Under the pieces are notes generated by a model. It was not told where the DNA came from. It saw only the letters and a program-made list of their open reading frames with translations, and ran no database searches. This document shows, piece by piece, positions 1 through 8,375 of a stretch of 34,735 bases of DNA (the first letter of the stretch is position 1; every line of letters begins with the position of its first letter). This stretch comes from Bradyrhizobium sp. (GTDB taxonomy: Bacteria; Pseudomonadota; Alphaproteobacteria; Rhizobiales; Xanthobacteraceae). The stretch lies in contig JAQGKC010000241.1 of NCBI GenBank assembly GCA_028290305.1, positions 1 to 34,735 of the forward strand. The letters run 5' to 3'. Both the position numbers and the translations under genes were made by a program.

Positions 1-1041
1 GGCCGCGGTCCTCTCGCTGGCGCTGGCCGCGGTTTCCGCTTCGAGGGGTTTTACGCTGTGTTCGGCCACGAAATAGATCGGACGGGCTTTCAGCTCGGAC
101 AGGATCTTGCCGATATATTCGCCGACAATGCCGATCATGATCAGCTGCACCCCGCCGATGGTCATCAGGCCGACCACCAGCGAGGGATAGCCAGGTACCG
201 ACTTTCCGTCCATCCAGGTTTCCCAGAGGATCGAAAGGCCGAACAGGAAAGCCACCGTCGCCAGCAAGGCGCCGAGCAGGCTCGCAAGACGCAGCGGCGC
301 CACCGAGAAAGATGTCAGGCCTTCGATCGAAAGCCCGACCAGCCGGCCGGCGCTGAATGTGGTGATGCCGTGAGCGCGGGCTGCAGGTTCATAATCGACA
401 CGGATCTGGCGAAAACCGATCCAGCTCGCCAGCCCCTTGAAGAAACGATTGCGCTCGGGAAGCTGCCGCAGCGCCGCCACGGCGCGCGGCGACAGCAGGC
501 GGAAGTCGCCGGCGTCTTCGGGGATTTTCTGCCGCGCGCCCCAATTGATCAGCCCGTAGAAGCCGTGCACCGCGAGCCGCCGCAGAAACGATTCATTATC
601 GCGATGAGCCTTGGCGGTATAAACCACATCGTAGCTGTCATCGATCCAATGACCGACAAGCTTCTCGACGAGATCCGGCGGGTGCTGGCCATCGCCGTCC
701 ATGAACAGCACCGCGCCGCGCCGGGCGTGATCCAGCCCCGCCATCAGCGCGGCTTCCTTGCCGAAATTGCGTGACAGCGACACCACCTGGACATCGAGCG
801 CATCGGCGGCAAGCCCGCGTGCAATGCCAAGCGTCGCGTCGGCGCTGCCGTCATCGACATAGACGACCTCGCAAGCGAGGCCGTAGCGCTGCCGGAGCTT
901 GTTTGCCAGTTCGCCAAGCCGCTCGTGCAGCGCAGCGAGCCCGGCCGCCTCGTTATACAGGGGCACGACGATCGATAGCCCTTGCGCTGCAGCATTGGCC
1001 GCGGTCGTCGACAAGCCAGAAACATCGCTACCGAGCATCAT
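1..1041 (-). CDS. Glycosyltransferase family 2, polyprenyl-phosphate sugar transferase type (3' end outside window)
   Basis: Cytoplasmic GT-A domain followed by a membrane anchor, the architecture of GtrB/ArnC/DPM1-like enzymes that move a sugar from a nucleotide donor to undecaprenyl or dolichyl phosphate. Read on the minus strand, 347 codons stay open to base 1. Residues 21-30 form the first strand (GLSIVVPLYN), DDGSADAT is at 63-70, and the metal-binding DGD lies at 115-117 in MDGDGQHPPD. Two hydrophobic segments (about 248-273 and 286-310) precede a short charged tail. An in-frame stop at 1045-1047 makes the ATG at 1041 (followed by a second ATG) the first usable start. The sugar cannot be told from sequence. 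The neighbouring his genes on the same strand give no hint of its substrate. Confidence 0.85.
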   Translation of the reverse strand, partial: MMLGSDVSGLSTTAANAAAQGLSIVVPLYNEAAGLAALHERLGELANKLRQRYGLACEVVYVDDGSADATLGIARGLAADALDVQVVSLSRNFGKEAALMAGLDHARRGAVLFMDGDGQHPPDLVEKLVGHWIDDSYDVVYTAKAHRDNESFLRRLAVHGFYGLINWGARQKIPEDAGDFRLLSPRAVAALRQLPERNRFFKGLASWIGFRQIRVDYEPAARAHGITTFSAGRLVGLSIEGLTSFSVAPLRLASLLGALLATVAFLFGLSILWETWMDGKSVPGYPSLVVGLMTIGGVQLIMIGIVGEYIGKILSELKARPIYFVAEHSVKPLEAETAASASERTAA

Positions 1042-1126
1042 CGATCAGGTCTCAACTGTTCATAAAAATAACATATGGCAATCGCCGCGCGTTGTCGCCA
1101 CGGGGATGCGGGAGCGGCCTTCCGCC

Positions 1127-2104
1127 TCACTGCCGCAGGAATGCCTCAAGCTTGGCGAACAGCGGGTTTTCGCGGTCGAGCACATAGTCGAGCGACGCCA
1201 CCGAAACCGTGTCGGCGCCGTGGGCGCGAAGAAAGCTGCCGAGCGCGTAGAGCTGCGACGGTGGGCAGTGCAACGTAACCATTCCGGAAGACGTCGGCCC
1301 GCCGAACGGCGAGACCACGCCGAAGCGATTATGTGCTTCGGTCAGCAGCGCGGCGTTGCATTCCGTAAAGCGGGTACGGACTTCCCGGTACTTGCTGGCA
1401 CGCGCCCGCGCCGCGATGTGATCGAGGATGACGCGCGCGGTCTCGCGGGCCTGGCTCGACCAGTCGGCGTCTTTTGAGGCCACGAGATTGGCCTGGCTGC
1501 GCAGGATCACGCCGTCATCGAGCACCTTGAGACCGTTGGCGGCAAGCGTGGCGCCCGTCGTCGTGATGTCGACGATCATTTCGGCTGTTCCGACCGCCGG
1601 TGCACCCTCGGTCGCGCCGGCGCTCTCGACGATGCGGTAATCGACCACGCCATGCAACGCAAAGAATGTCCGGGTGAGGTTGATGTATTTGGTCGCCACC
1701 CGCATCCGCCGGTTATGCTGCGCCCGGAAGCCGGTGGTGACGTCGTCGAGATCGGCCATGGTCCGGACGTCGATCCAGGCTTGCGGCACCGCAACCACCA
1801 CATTGGCACTGCCAAAGCCGAGACTGTCGATCAGCGCGACGCGCTTGTCGGCGTCCGCAATGCTCTCACGTACCAGATCCTCGCCGGTAACGCCGAGATG
1901 GACCGCGCCGCGCGACAATTGCGAGGCAATCTCGCTCGCCGAGAGATAGGCGATCTCGACATTGTCGAGCCCGCTGATGGTGCCGCGATAGTCGCGGGCG
2001 CCGCGCGGTTTCACGAGCCCAAGTCCGGCGCGTGTGAAGAACGCCTCGGCGTTTTCCTGCAGGCGGCCTTTCGATGGCACCGCGAGAACGAATGGCGCCG
2101 TCAT
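1127..2104 (-). CDS. hisG: ATP phosphoribosyltransferase catalytic subunit HisG
   Basis: First step of histidine synthesis: condenses ATP and PRPP to phosphoribosyl-ATP. The 325-residue product opens with [14 protein letters not shown], has the VTGEDLVRE motif near residue 92, and has the PRPP-binding loop [15 protein letters not shown] near residue 180. The ATG at 2104 overlaps the stop of hisZ (2101-2103) as ATGA, so the two subunits are translationally coupled, as expected for a HisG-HisZ hetero-octamer. A longer reading beginning at 2161 exists but adds an unconserved leader inside hisZ. Odd point: HisG partnered with HisZ is usually about 210-230 residues. Here about 100 residues follow the catalytic core, including [20 protein letters not shown] and GADTVSV, which resemble the C-terminal regulatory domain of long HisG. 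Confidence 0.95.
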   Translation of the reverse strand: MTAPFVLAVPSKGRLQENAEAFFTRAGLGLVKPRGARDYRGTISGLDNVEIAYLSASEIASQLSRGAVHLGVTGEDLVRESIADADKRVALIDSLGFGSANVVVAVPQAWIDVRTMADLDDVTTGFRAQHNRRMRVATKYINLTRTFFALHGVVDYRIVESAGATEGAPAVGTAEMIVDITTTGATLAANGLKVLDDGVILRSQANLVASKDADWSSQARETARVILDHIAARARASKYREVRTRFTECNAALLTEAHNRFGVVSPFGGPTSSGMVTLHCPPSQLYALGSFLRAHGADTVSVASLDYVLDRENPLFAKLEAFLRQ

Positions 2105-3267
2105 GACGTACTCCCGCTTGCGGCAGGCCTGCGGCCCACTTGCGTCAAGGTTTCGATCCACACCGAAAACCCGACCGCCGGGATCGGCGTGCTGGCGCCG
2201 AGCTGGGTCATCAGTCCGTCGTAGCGCCCGCCCGCGACCAGCGGCTCGACCTCATTGCCCTTGCTGCGCAGTTCGAACTCGAAGCCGGTATAATAATCGA
2301 GGCCGCGCCCAAATGAGGTGGAAAAGCGCGTCAACTTGGTATCGATGCCGCGTGCTGCCATGAAGCCGACGCGGCTTTCGAACTGATCGATCGCGGCTGA
2401 AATGTTGAGTTTTGCATCGGCGGCGAGCGCCCGTAATCGTGCGATCGCATCGTTGGGATCGCCCGCGATCGCAAGGAATCGCTTGATCAGGTCAAGCGCA
2501 TCGCGCGGCAGGGCGCCACCTTTCAGGGTCGACTGTTCGAGGAAGCGATCGGCGATTTCCGAAACCGAGCGTCCGCCGACATTGGTTGTGCCGGCGATCG
2601 ACATCAGGTCGGTCACCAGCGCCAGCGCCGCCTTGCGATCGGAACCCGCGAGCGCGGCCAGCACCCCCTCATATTCGTTGCGGCTGGAGCCGGTCGCGAG
2701 CGTGAGGCGTTCGAGATCCTGCTCCAGGCTGATCTTGCGGTTGAAATCCTTGATGAGCCGCCGCCGCCACACCGGGTAAAGATCGAGGGCATCGATCAGC
2801 GCAATGAACAGCGCCACATCGCCGGTGCGAATCTCGACCTCGGTCAAGCCGAACGCGGCGGTCGCTTCCAGTGCCAGCGCGAGCATCTCCGCATCGGCCG
2901 CGGCGCGATCCTGCCGTCCGAACGATTCGATGCCGGCCTGCAAGAATTCGCTCGGCCGGCCCCCGCGATAACGAAACACCGGCCCGAGATAGCTGAACCC
3001 CGCCGGCTGGCCGGCCCGGCTGGAGGCGAGGTAATCCCGTGCCACCGGAATGGTGAGATCGGGGCGGAGGCACAGCTCCTCGCCGGTCGCATCGGTGGTC
3101 AGATAAAGGCTTTTCCGGATGTCCTCGCCCGATAGGTCCAGGAACGGCTCGGCTGGCTGCAGAATCGGCGGTTCGGCGTGGACGTAGCCGGCCTGCGCGA
3201 ACGACAATAGCAGGGCATCCGCCCATGCGGCGGATCCGGTCGCACGACGGGCGGCGGTCAGGGTCAT
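2101..3267 (-). CDS. hisZ: ATP phosphoribosyltransferase regulatory subunit HisZ
   Basis: A class II aminoacyl-tRNA-synthetase paralogue related to HisRS. It has no synthetase activity and is needed for activity and histidine feedback of its HisG partner. The 388-residue protein carries the HisRS-like signatures [25 protein letters not shown] and VAGGRYDGL, and lacks the anticodon-binding C-terminal domain of true HisRS. It lies directly upstream of hisG with a 4-base overlap. The first ATG (3267) is taken as the start. A TTG at 3279, preceded by GGGGAT, would add four residues and cannot be excluded. No hisS is seen next to it within this window. Confidence 0.93.
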   Translation of the reverse strand: MTLTAARRATGSAAWADALLLSFAQAGYVHAEPPILQPAEPFLDLSGEDIRKSLYLTTDATGEELCLRPDLTIPVARDYLASSRAGQPAGFSYLGPVFRYRGGRPSEFLQAGIESFGRQDRAAADAEMLALALEATAAFGLTEVEIRTGDVALFIALIDALDLYPVWRRRLIKDFNRKISLEQDLERLTLATGSSRNEYEGVLAALAGSDRKAALALVTDLMSIAGTTNVGGRSVSEIADRFLEQSTLKGGALPRDALDLIKRFLAIAGDPNDAIARLRALAADAKLNISAAIDQFESRVGFMAARGIDTKLTRFSTSFGRGLDYYTGFEFELRSKGNEVEPLVAGGRYDGLMTQLGASTPIPAVGFSVWIETLTQVGRRPAASGSTS

Positions 3268-3377
3268 CTCGAAGTCCAATTATCCCCAGAAATGGGTTCC
3301 AAATCAGCTGGCGCAGCCCCTTAGCATGGCCGGGGCAGGGTTTCGACCCGGATCGGCCAAATGGCTTAATGACCGGG

Positions 3378-3414
3378 CGGCTTAACGACAGGCCAACGAT
3401 GGCTGGTTAAGCCG
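3378..3414. other. Stem-loop just downstream of rsmE
   Basis: Perfect 9-base inverted repeat CGGCTTAAC (3378-3386) and GTTAAGCCG (3406-3414), with a further GCCA/TGGC pairing inside the loop. It begins 5 bases beyond the rsmE stop codon (rsmE is on the minus strand) and lies upstream of hisZ. There is no T-run, so it is not a classical rho-independent terminator. It may protect the rsmE mRNA 3' end or separate the rsmE and hisZ transcripts. Confidence 0.45.
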
Positions 3415-3419
3415 ATAAC

Positions 3420-4181
3420 TTATCTGCCTAGCCCGGTACCGGTCCAGTCGCCAAGCACCGCCTGCACCAGCGCAAGCGCCGCCACCGCCGCGGTGTCAGC
3501 CCGCAGCACCCTCGGCCCCAGGGAAAGCCTCAGGGTTCGCGGCTGTCGCAGTAATATGGCGCGTTCTTCCTCGGCAAATCCACCCTCGGGGCCGACCAGA
3601 ATGTCGATTCCGCTCGAAGCCGTCTGCTCGCTCTGAAGCACTTGCAACGGATTTATGGCATCCGCGGCCTCGTCGCAAAAAACCAGCAGGCGCTGCATTT
3701 CGCGCTGGCTCAGATAGCGATGGAGCGTCACCGGCTCGGTGACCGTGGCGATGCTCAGGATGCCGCACTGTTCCGCGGCCTCGATGACATTAGCGCGCAT
3801 CCGCTCCCCATTGACCCTGGCGACCTGGGTGAAACGGGTCAAAACCGGCTGCAGGGATGACGCTCCCATCTCAACCGCTTTTTGCACCATGTAGTCGAGC
3901 CGGGCATGCTTGAGCGGTGCAAAGACGTAAGTGAGGTCGGGCAGGTGATCCTGCGGCCGGGTCTGGACAACGATATTCAGGCTGTCGGGCCGTTTGCGCC
4001 CCTCGATGGTGGCCCGCCATTCGCCATCGCGTCCATTGAACACCAGAATGGTCCCACCGGCGGAAAGCCGCAGCACATTGCCGAGATAATTGCTCTGATT
4101 GCGCTCGAGTGCGACCGTTTCGCCCGGTCCCAAGGCGGCATCGACAAATAGCCGGGGACTGCGAAAATCGAGTTGAGGCAT
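3420..4181 (-). CDS. rsmE: 16S rRNA (uracil(1498)-N3)-methyltransferase RsmE
   Basis: SPOUT-family methyltransferase that N3-methylates U1498 of 16S rRNA in the assembled 30S subunit. The product is 253 residues, the usual size. The N-terminal PUA-like part (about 1-75) contains the NYLGNVLRLSAGG segment, then LKHARLDYMVQKAVEMG, the conserved helix of the family. The SPOUT knot has the S-adenosylmethionine-binding LVGPEGGF...E motif and the C-terminal LSLGPRVLRADTAAVAAL loop. It reads in the same direction as hisZ-hisG but is separated from hisZ by a 150-base gap with a stem-loop, so it is probably its own transcript. The start ATG at 4181 has only a weak Shine-Dalgarno sequence. Confidence 0.95.
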   Translation of the reverse strand: MPQLDFRSPRLFVDAALGPGETVALERNQSNYLGNVLRLSAGGTILVFNGRDGEWRATIEGRKRPDSLNIVVQTRPQDHLPDLTYVFAPLKHARLDYMVQKAVEMGASSLQPVLTRFTQVARVNGERMRANVIEAAEQCGILSIATVTEPVTLHRYLSQREMQRLLVFCDEAADAINPLQVLQSEQTASSGIDILVGPEGGFAEEERAILLRQPRTLRLSLGPRVLRADTAAVAALALVQAVLGDWTGTGLGR

Positions 4182-4372
4182 GGTCAGAGTTCCAATCGGT
4201 ATAGTCTTTTAGACCAAAGGGTCTGAGTTTACGCAATTATTGGTATCTGGTGCCGGCCCTACGCCGCGCTGTTGCCAAATTCCACGGGTTGTTAAGAGCG
4301 GGCAGGAATCGTAAAACCCCCCTACTGAATCGCTCTTCTATCTGGAAGACCTTGGGGCCGTTGGACCTTGCC

Positions 4373-4378
4373 GGAGGA
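4373..4378 (+). promoter_or_regulatory. Ribosome binding site that fixes a TTG start
   Basis: GGAGGA, six bases before the TTG at 4385. It is the only strong Shine-Dalgarno sequence in the spacer. It argues for the TTG start over an upstream in-frame start at 4250 that would place residues without a signal peptide in front of the secretion signal. Confidence 0.75.
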
Positions 4379-4384
4379 ATAGCT

Positions 4385-5056
4385 TTGATCATCCGTCGCT
4401 TGATTGTGCCGATAACCACGGCCGTCGTTGCCTTCCACACCGGTCAGGGCCTTGCGCAGAGCGCATTTCCGGCACCGCTGCCCAGCCAGGCGGCTCCGGC
4501 CAACGATCCGGCATTTCCGCCGGTGAACGGTTCAGCTCCGGTTGCCTCCGTTGGCGCCGCTCCAAGCTCGTTTCCCGTAAACGGCGCGGCGCCGCTCAGC
4601 GGCGCCGGGTTCGCGCGTGCACCGGCTCCGCCATCGCAGGCGGGGGGTTCTTCGGACGACTGCATGAAGGGCTTCATCCCGCTGCGCGAGGACGCGGAGA
4701 AGCGCGGCAAGCTGATCAAGGCCGCCAGTGACCGGCATGCGTCCCCGGAAGAAGCCTGCAAGCTGATCGGAGGTTTCGGCCAGGCTGAAGTCAAGATGAT
4801 CAAATATGTCGAGGTCCACGCAGCGAAGTGCGGAATTCCACCGCAGATCTCCGAACAGCTGAAGAGCGGTCACAAGAACACCGAGAACATGCTGCAGAAA
4901 GTCTGCGCAGCGGCGCAGCAAGTCCAGCAAAGAGGACCGGCAGGGCCAAGCCTGAGCGAGGTGCTGGGCTCCGCGGCGGCGCTTCCGGAAGCCACGCCCA
5001 CGAAGAAGGGCGGCAGCACTTTCGATACCCTGAACGGCAACGTCCTCACGCGATGA
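4385..5056 (+). CDS. Unrecognised exported protein with Pro/Ala-rich linker and four-cysteine helical domain
   Basis: I do not recognise a named family. With the TTG start the 223-residue product has a clear signal peptide (MIIRRLIVPITTAVVAF..., likely cleavage near GLAQ-S at about 25-26). A low-complexity linker rich in Pro, Ala, Gly and Ser (27-90) follows; in it a FPxVNGxAP unit occurs twice. The C-terminal part, about residues 91-180, is predicted helical and carries four cysteines at 93, 125, 149 and 174. Even cysteine number in an exported domain suggests two disulfides. It ends 10 bases before ubiA and may be co-transcribed with it, though no functional link is evident. A periplasmic or envelope role is inference. 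Confidence 0.75.
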   Translation: MIIRRLIVPITTAVVAFHTGQGLAQSAFPAPLPSQAAPANDPAFPPVNGSAPVASVGAAPSSFPVNGAAPLSGAGFARAPAPPSQAGGSSDDCMKGFIPLREDAEKRGKLIKAASDRHASPEEACKLIGGFGQAEVKMIKYVEVHAAKCGIPPQISEQLKSGHKNTENMLQKVCAAAQQVQQRGPAGPSLSEVLGSAAALPEATPTKKGGSTFDTLNGNVLTR

Positions 5057-5066
5057 CCGGGATCAG

Positions 5067-6002
5067 ATGAGCGGTGCGGGCGCCCGCGTTGCCGACGCGA
5101 CCGGCAACTGGGTTGATACCCTTGCCCCGCCGTGGTCGCGGCCGTATCTGCGCCTCTCCCGTCTCGACCGGCCGATCGGATCGTGGCTGCTGCTGATGCC
5201 GTGCTGGTGGTCGGCGGCGCTGGCCGCCGGCGTCATCGGCGATATCCGCCAATTACCCCTCATCCTTGCACTGTTTTTCGTCGGCGCATTTGTCATGCGC
5301 GGCGCCGGCTGCACCTGGAACGACATCACCGATCGCGATCTCGACGCCTTGGTGGAACGGACGCGGTCGCGGCCGATTCCGGCCGGACAGGTCAGCGTGC
5401 CGCAAGCAGCCGCCTTTCTCGTCGCGCAGGCGTTGATCGGCCTCGCGGTGCTCGTGCAATTCAACCGCTTCGCGGTGGCGACCGGCATCGCCTCGCTGAT
5501 CATCGTCGCGGTCTATCCGTTCATGAAGCGGATCACCTGGTGGCCGCAGATCGTGCTCGGGCTGGCATTCTCGTGGGGCGCGCTGATGGGATTTGCCGTG
5601 ACGCTGGGGCGGATCGATGCAACTGCGCTTTTCCTCTACGCTGGCTCGATCGCCTGGGTGATCGGCTATGACACCATCTACGCGCATCAGGACGCCGAGG
5701 ATGACGCGCTGATCGGAGTGAAGTCGACTGCGCTGCTGTTCGGAGCGCGCACGCGCCCGGCGCTGATGGCGTTTTACGGACTGGCGGTGGTTTTGATCGG
5801 CACGGCGCTGGCGCTCGCCGGCGCACGCTTGCCGGCGTGGATCGGGCTTGCCGCGTTCGCCGCGCATCTGATCTGGCAAATCGCCCGGCTTGATATTTCC
5901 GATCCTGCGCTGTGCCTGCGTGTTTTTAAATCCAACCGCGATGCGGGGCTGTTGCTGTTCGCCGGATTGCTTGTTGACGCAGTGATGAAAGCCAGCGTGT
6001 AG
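5067..6002 (+). CDS. ubiA: 4-hydroxybenzoate polyprenyltransferase UbiA
   Basis: Integral membrane prenyltransferase that attaches the polyprenyl tail to 4-hydroxybenzoate in ubiquinone synthesis. The 311-residue protein has the two Asp-rich prenyl-diphosphate/Mg binding motifs of the family: NDITDRDLD at 85-93 and YDTIYAHQDAEDD beginning at residue 201. About eight to nine hydrophobic segments lie between residues 38 and 307. The family signature LDRPIGSWLLLMPCWW follows the cytoplasmic N-terminus, which is about 30 residues longer than in E. coli. The downstream gap contains a palindromic repeat and then a convergent gene, so ubiA is the last gene of its transcript. Confidence 0.96.
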   Translation: MSGAGARVADATGNWVDTLAPPWSRPYLRLSRLDRPIGSWLLLMPCWWSAALAAGVIGDIRQLPLILALFFVGAFVMRGAGCTWNDITDRDLDALVERTRSRPIPAGQVSVPQAAAFLVAQALIGLAVLVQFNRFAVATGIASLIIVAVYPFMKRITWWPQIVLGLAFSWGALMGFAVTLGRIDATALFLYAGSIAWVIGYDTIYAHQDAEDDALIGVKSTALLFGARTRPALMAFYGLAVVLIGTALALAGARLPAWIGLAAFAAHLIWQIARLDISDPALCLRVFKSNRDAGLLLFAGLLVDAVMKASV

Positions 6003-6007
6003 CGCGC

Positions 6008-6141
6008 AGGGTGGGCAAAGCGCAGCGTGCCCACCATCTATTCGTCAATGCAAATTTTTCTCGCGTGCTATTCCGCTTATTGATGGGTACGCAAGTTTAA
6101 TCGGTGGGCACGCTGCGCTTTGCCACCCTACGACGTTAGCC
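6008..6141. repeat. Palindromic intergenic repeat, family A, copy 1
   Basis: Two 26-base arms in inverted orientation, 6010-6035 (GGTGGGCAAAGCGCAGCG...) and 6103-6128 (GGTGGGCACGCTGCGCTTTG...). They match over 22 bases, with a one-base deletion near the end of the right arm. Each arm is itself a small hairpin (GTGGGCA/TGCCCAC). The right arm is followed by CTACGACGTTAGCC. It lies between the convergent ubiA and DUF6101 genes. A diverged copy with the same order of parts is at 12538-12659. Confidence 0.85.
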
Positions 6142-6154
6142 CGAGGCGAGAGAT

Positions 6155-6730
6155 TTAATCCCGCGCGATGATCTCGTGTTCGCCCTGATGAAGGTTTGCC
6201 GGATTGAGCAAATCGCCGCCGCGGCGCCGCACCAGGAATTTCGGGCGCCGCGCCCGGATCGCGTTGTGGCGGCGGCGCCGCGCGGCTGGTTCGTGCGCCT
6301 TGTCTTCCGGCAATTGCGGGAGCGCGAAGATGTCGCTCCACATCTGCCAGGCTACCGCGATCTCGTCGCGGTCGGAACTCACGCAGAGGGGAATCGTCAA
6401 TGACGGATCGCGATGAACGAGAGCGAGCATCTGGGCATCGTCGATGCCGCGCAGCCCAACGCCAAGAAAATCGCTGACGCGAACGTTGACCGACATCTGC
6501 ATGCCGTGGAGGGCACGGCGCAGAATGACGCGTTCGCGGTGAAGTTCGATTTGACGCACGCCGCCGTCCGCGCGGGTGTCGTGCGCATCGAAGCTGACGG
6601 GCAAAGAGAGAGGGTCGAGCCGCAACGCGCGGCTCGACCCGGCGGGATTGATCCCGCGTGTTGCTGGTTGACGCCTCAAGGCTTTTATCTCCCCGCCGGG
6701 ATTATGTTCCCGGTCGATGGGTGAGAGCAT
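6155..6730 (-). CDS. DUF6101 family protein
   Basis: A 191-residue protein of unknown function found in Bradyrhizobium-like alphaproteobacteria. Family-typical segments are RLDPLSLPVSFDAHDTRADG, ELHRERVILRRALHGMQMS (about 65-85), the HRDPSLTIPLCV stretch, the basic run AARRRRHNAIRARRPKFLVRR near residue 150, and the C-terminal GEHEIIARD. No signal peptide or transmembrane segment is apparent, and the basic region suggests contact with nucleic acid or an acidic partner. It stands alone on the minus strand, convergent with ubiA and divergent from pmbA. Family assignment is from remembered consensus, not a search. Confidence 0.8.
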   Translation of the reverse strand: MLSPIDREHNPGGEIKALRRQPATRGINPAGSSRALRLDPLSLPVSFDAHDTRADGGVRQIELHRERVILRRALHGMQMSVNVRVSDFLGVGLRGIDDAQMLALVHRDPSLTIPLCVSSDRDEIAVAWQMWSDIFALPQLPEDKAHEPAARRRRHNAIRARRPKFLVRRRGGDLLNPANLHQGEHEIIARD

Positions 6731-6974
6731 GCCAGAGCCGTGTCCGTTTTGGCTTAAAAAGGCTGGTTAATCGGAGGTCACCCGCCCGGCATTCGCCCGC
6801 ATGATTGACAAGACGTTGGCTCACATGATTGACGAGACCTTGCGGCGAATTCGAAAATCTTCGCTTCGGAGGGGTGAAAATGCTTGAAGTCCGCATGAAT
6901 CGGGCACATCTCATGGATTAGCCGATTTGCATCCAGACCTCTTCAATCCTCCTTCAATCCTTGGGATTTTGTTC

Positions 6975-8375
6975 GTGATCTCTTCACCATCAGCCGCTTC
7001 CCCGCTTTCATCGAAGGCCGCGACGTCCGATCTGTTCGATCAATCCGCCCTGAGCACGCTGGCGCAGCGCCTGGTTGAGGCAGCCAAACGCGCCGGCGCG
7101 GATGCCGCAGACGCGGTGGCGGTGCGCGGCATTTCCCAAGGCGTCGAGGTGCGCGACGGACGCGTCGAGGAATCCGAACGCTCGGAAGGCGACGATGTCG
7201 GACTGCGCGTACTGGTGGGACGGCGCCAGGCGGTGGTCTCGACCAACGACATCAGCGGCGATGGCGTTGCACAGCTTGCGGAACGCGCGGTGGCAATGGC
7301 GCGCGTTGCGCCCGACGACAAATATGTCGGTCTCGCCGATCCCTCATTGCTGGCGCGCGATTTCCCCGATCTCGATCTGCTCGATCCGAAAGTCCCATCG
7401 ACATCGGAGCTCGAGCGCCGCGCCTGCGAAGCGGAAGCGGCCGGCCTCGCCGTCAAGGGCGTGACCAAATCAGGCGGTGCGTCGGCCTCGACGGGAATTG
7501 GCGGCATGGTGCTGGTGACCTCTACCGGCTTCCACGGCTCCTATTTGCGATCGAGCCAGGGCATCTCGATGACCGCTATTGTCGGCGACGGTACCGGCAT
7601 GGAACGCGATTACGACTACACCACCGCGCCGCATGCTTCCGATCTCGCATCGCCTGAGAGCGTCGGCCGCACCGCCGGCGAGCGTACGGTCGCGCGCGCC
7701 AATCCGCGCAAGGTCGAGACCTGCAAGGTGCCTGTCGTGTTCGATCCCCGGGTTTCCGGATCGCTGGTCGGCCATCTGGTGGGGGCGGTGAATGGCGCCT
7801 CGATTGCGCGCAAGACCAGTTTCCTCAAGGACCGTCTCGGCGAGCAGTTGTTTGCGAAGAACATCCGCATCATCGACGATCCGCTGCGGGTGCGCGGATT
7901 GCGCTCGCAAACGTTCGACGCCGAGGGCGTCAAGGTCAAAAAACTCGCCATCGTCGATGAGGGCGTGCTGACATCGTGGTTGTTGGATTCGGCGACCGCA
8001 CGCGAGCTCGGGCTGGTCACGACCGGCCACGCCCAGCGCGGCGTGTCATCATCGCCGTCGCCGGGATCGTATAATCTCCATCTCGAAGCAGGCGAGCCAA
8101 CTCCGACTGAGCTGATATCCGACATCAAGCAGGGTTTCTACGTCACCGACCTGATCGGCTCCGGCGTCAACGGCGTGACCGGCGATTACAGCCGGGGCGC
8201 ATCCGGCTTCTGGATCGAGAACGGCGAGATCACCTATGCGGTGAGCGAGGTGACGATCGCGGGTCATCTCTTCGAAATATTCAAATCGATGGTACCGGCC
8301 AACGATCTGGAATTCCGTTATGGCGTCAATGCTCCGACGGTTCGCATCGAGGGATTGACGCTTGGCGGACGCTAG
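6975..8375 (+). CDS. pmbA: TldD/PmbA family metalloprotease-like protein (PmbA/TldE type)
   Basis: Homologue of PmbA (TldE), the partner of TldD in the cytosolic metalloprotease that trims modified peptides and unfolded peptides in other bacteria. Family segments include GVEVRDGRVEESERSEGDDVGLRVLVGRRQ near the N-terminus, VVFDPRVSGSLVGHLVGAVNG, a SFLKDRLGEQLFA helix, and the C-terminal GFYVTDLIGSGVNGVTGDYSRGASGFWIENGEI. As in PmbA, the HExxxH zinc motif of TldD is absent. No ATG start exists. GTG at 6975 gives 466 residues (MISSPSAASPLSS...), close to family length. TTG at 6969 and 6927 are alternatives. It overlaps the next gene by 14 bases and heads the lipid A cluster. Confidence 0.9.
   Translation: MISSPSAASPLSSKAATSDLFDQSALSTLAQRLVEAAKRAGADAADAVAVRGISQGVEVRDGRVEESERSEGDDVGLRVLVGRRQAVVSTNDISGDGVAQLAERAVAMARVAPDDKYVGLADPSLLARDFPDLDLLDPKVPSTSELERRACEAEAAGLAVKGVTKSGGASASTGIGGMVLVTSTGFHGSYLRSSQGISMTAIVGDGTGMERDYDYTTAPHASDLASPESVGRTAGERTVARANPRKVETCKVPVVFDPRVSGSLVGHLVGAVNGASIARKTSFLKDRLGEQLFAKNIRIIDDPLRVRGLRSQTFDAEGVKVKKLAIVDEGVLTSWLLDSATARELGLVTTGHAQRGVSSSPSPGSYNLHLEAGEPTPTELISDIKQGFYVTDLIGSGVNGVTGDYSRGASGFWIENGEITYAVSEVTIAGHLFEIFKSMVPANDLEFRYGVNAPTVRIEGLTLGGR
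8349..8354 (+). promoter_or_regulatory. Ribosome binding site inside pmbA supporting a TTG start
   Basis: GAGGGA, seven bases before the TTG at 8362 and within the last codons of pmbA. It supports translation of the inositol-monophosphatase-family gene from a TTG codon, coupled to pmbA. Confidence 0.6.
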
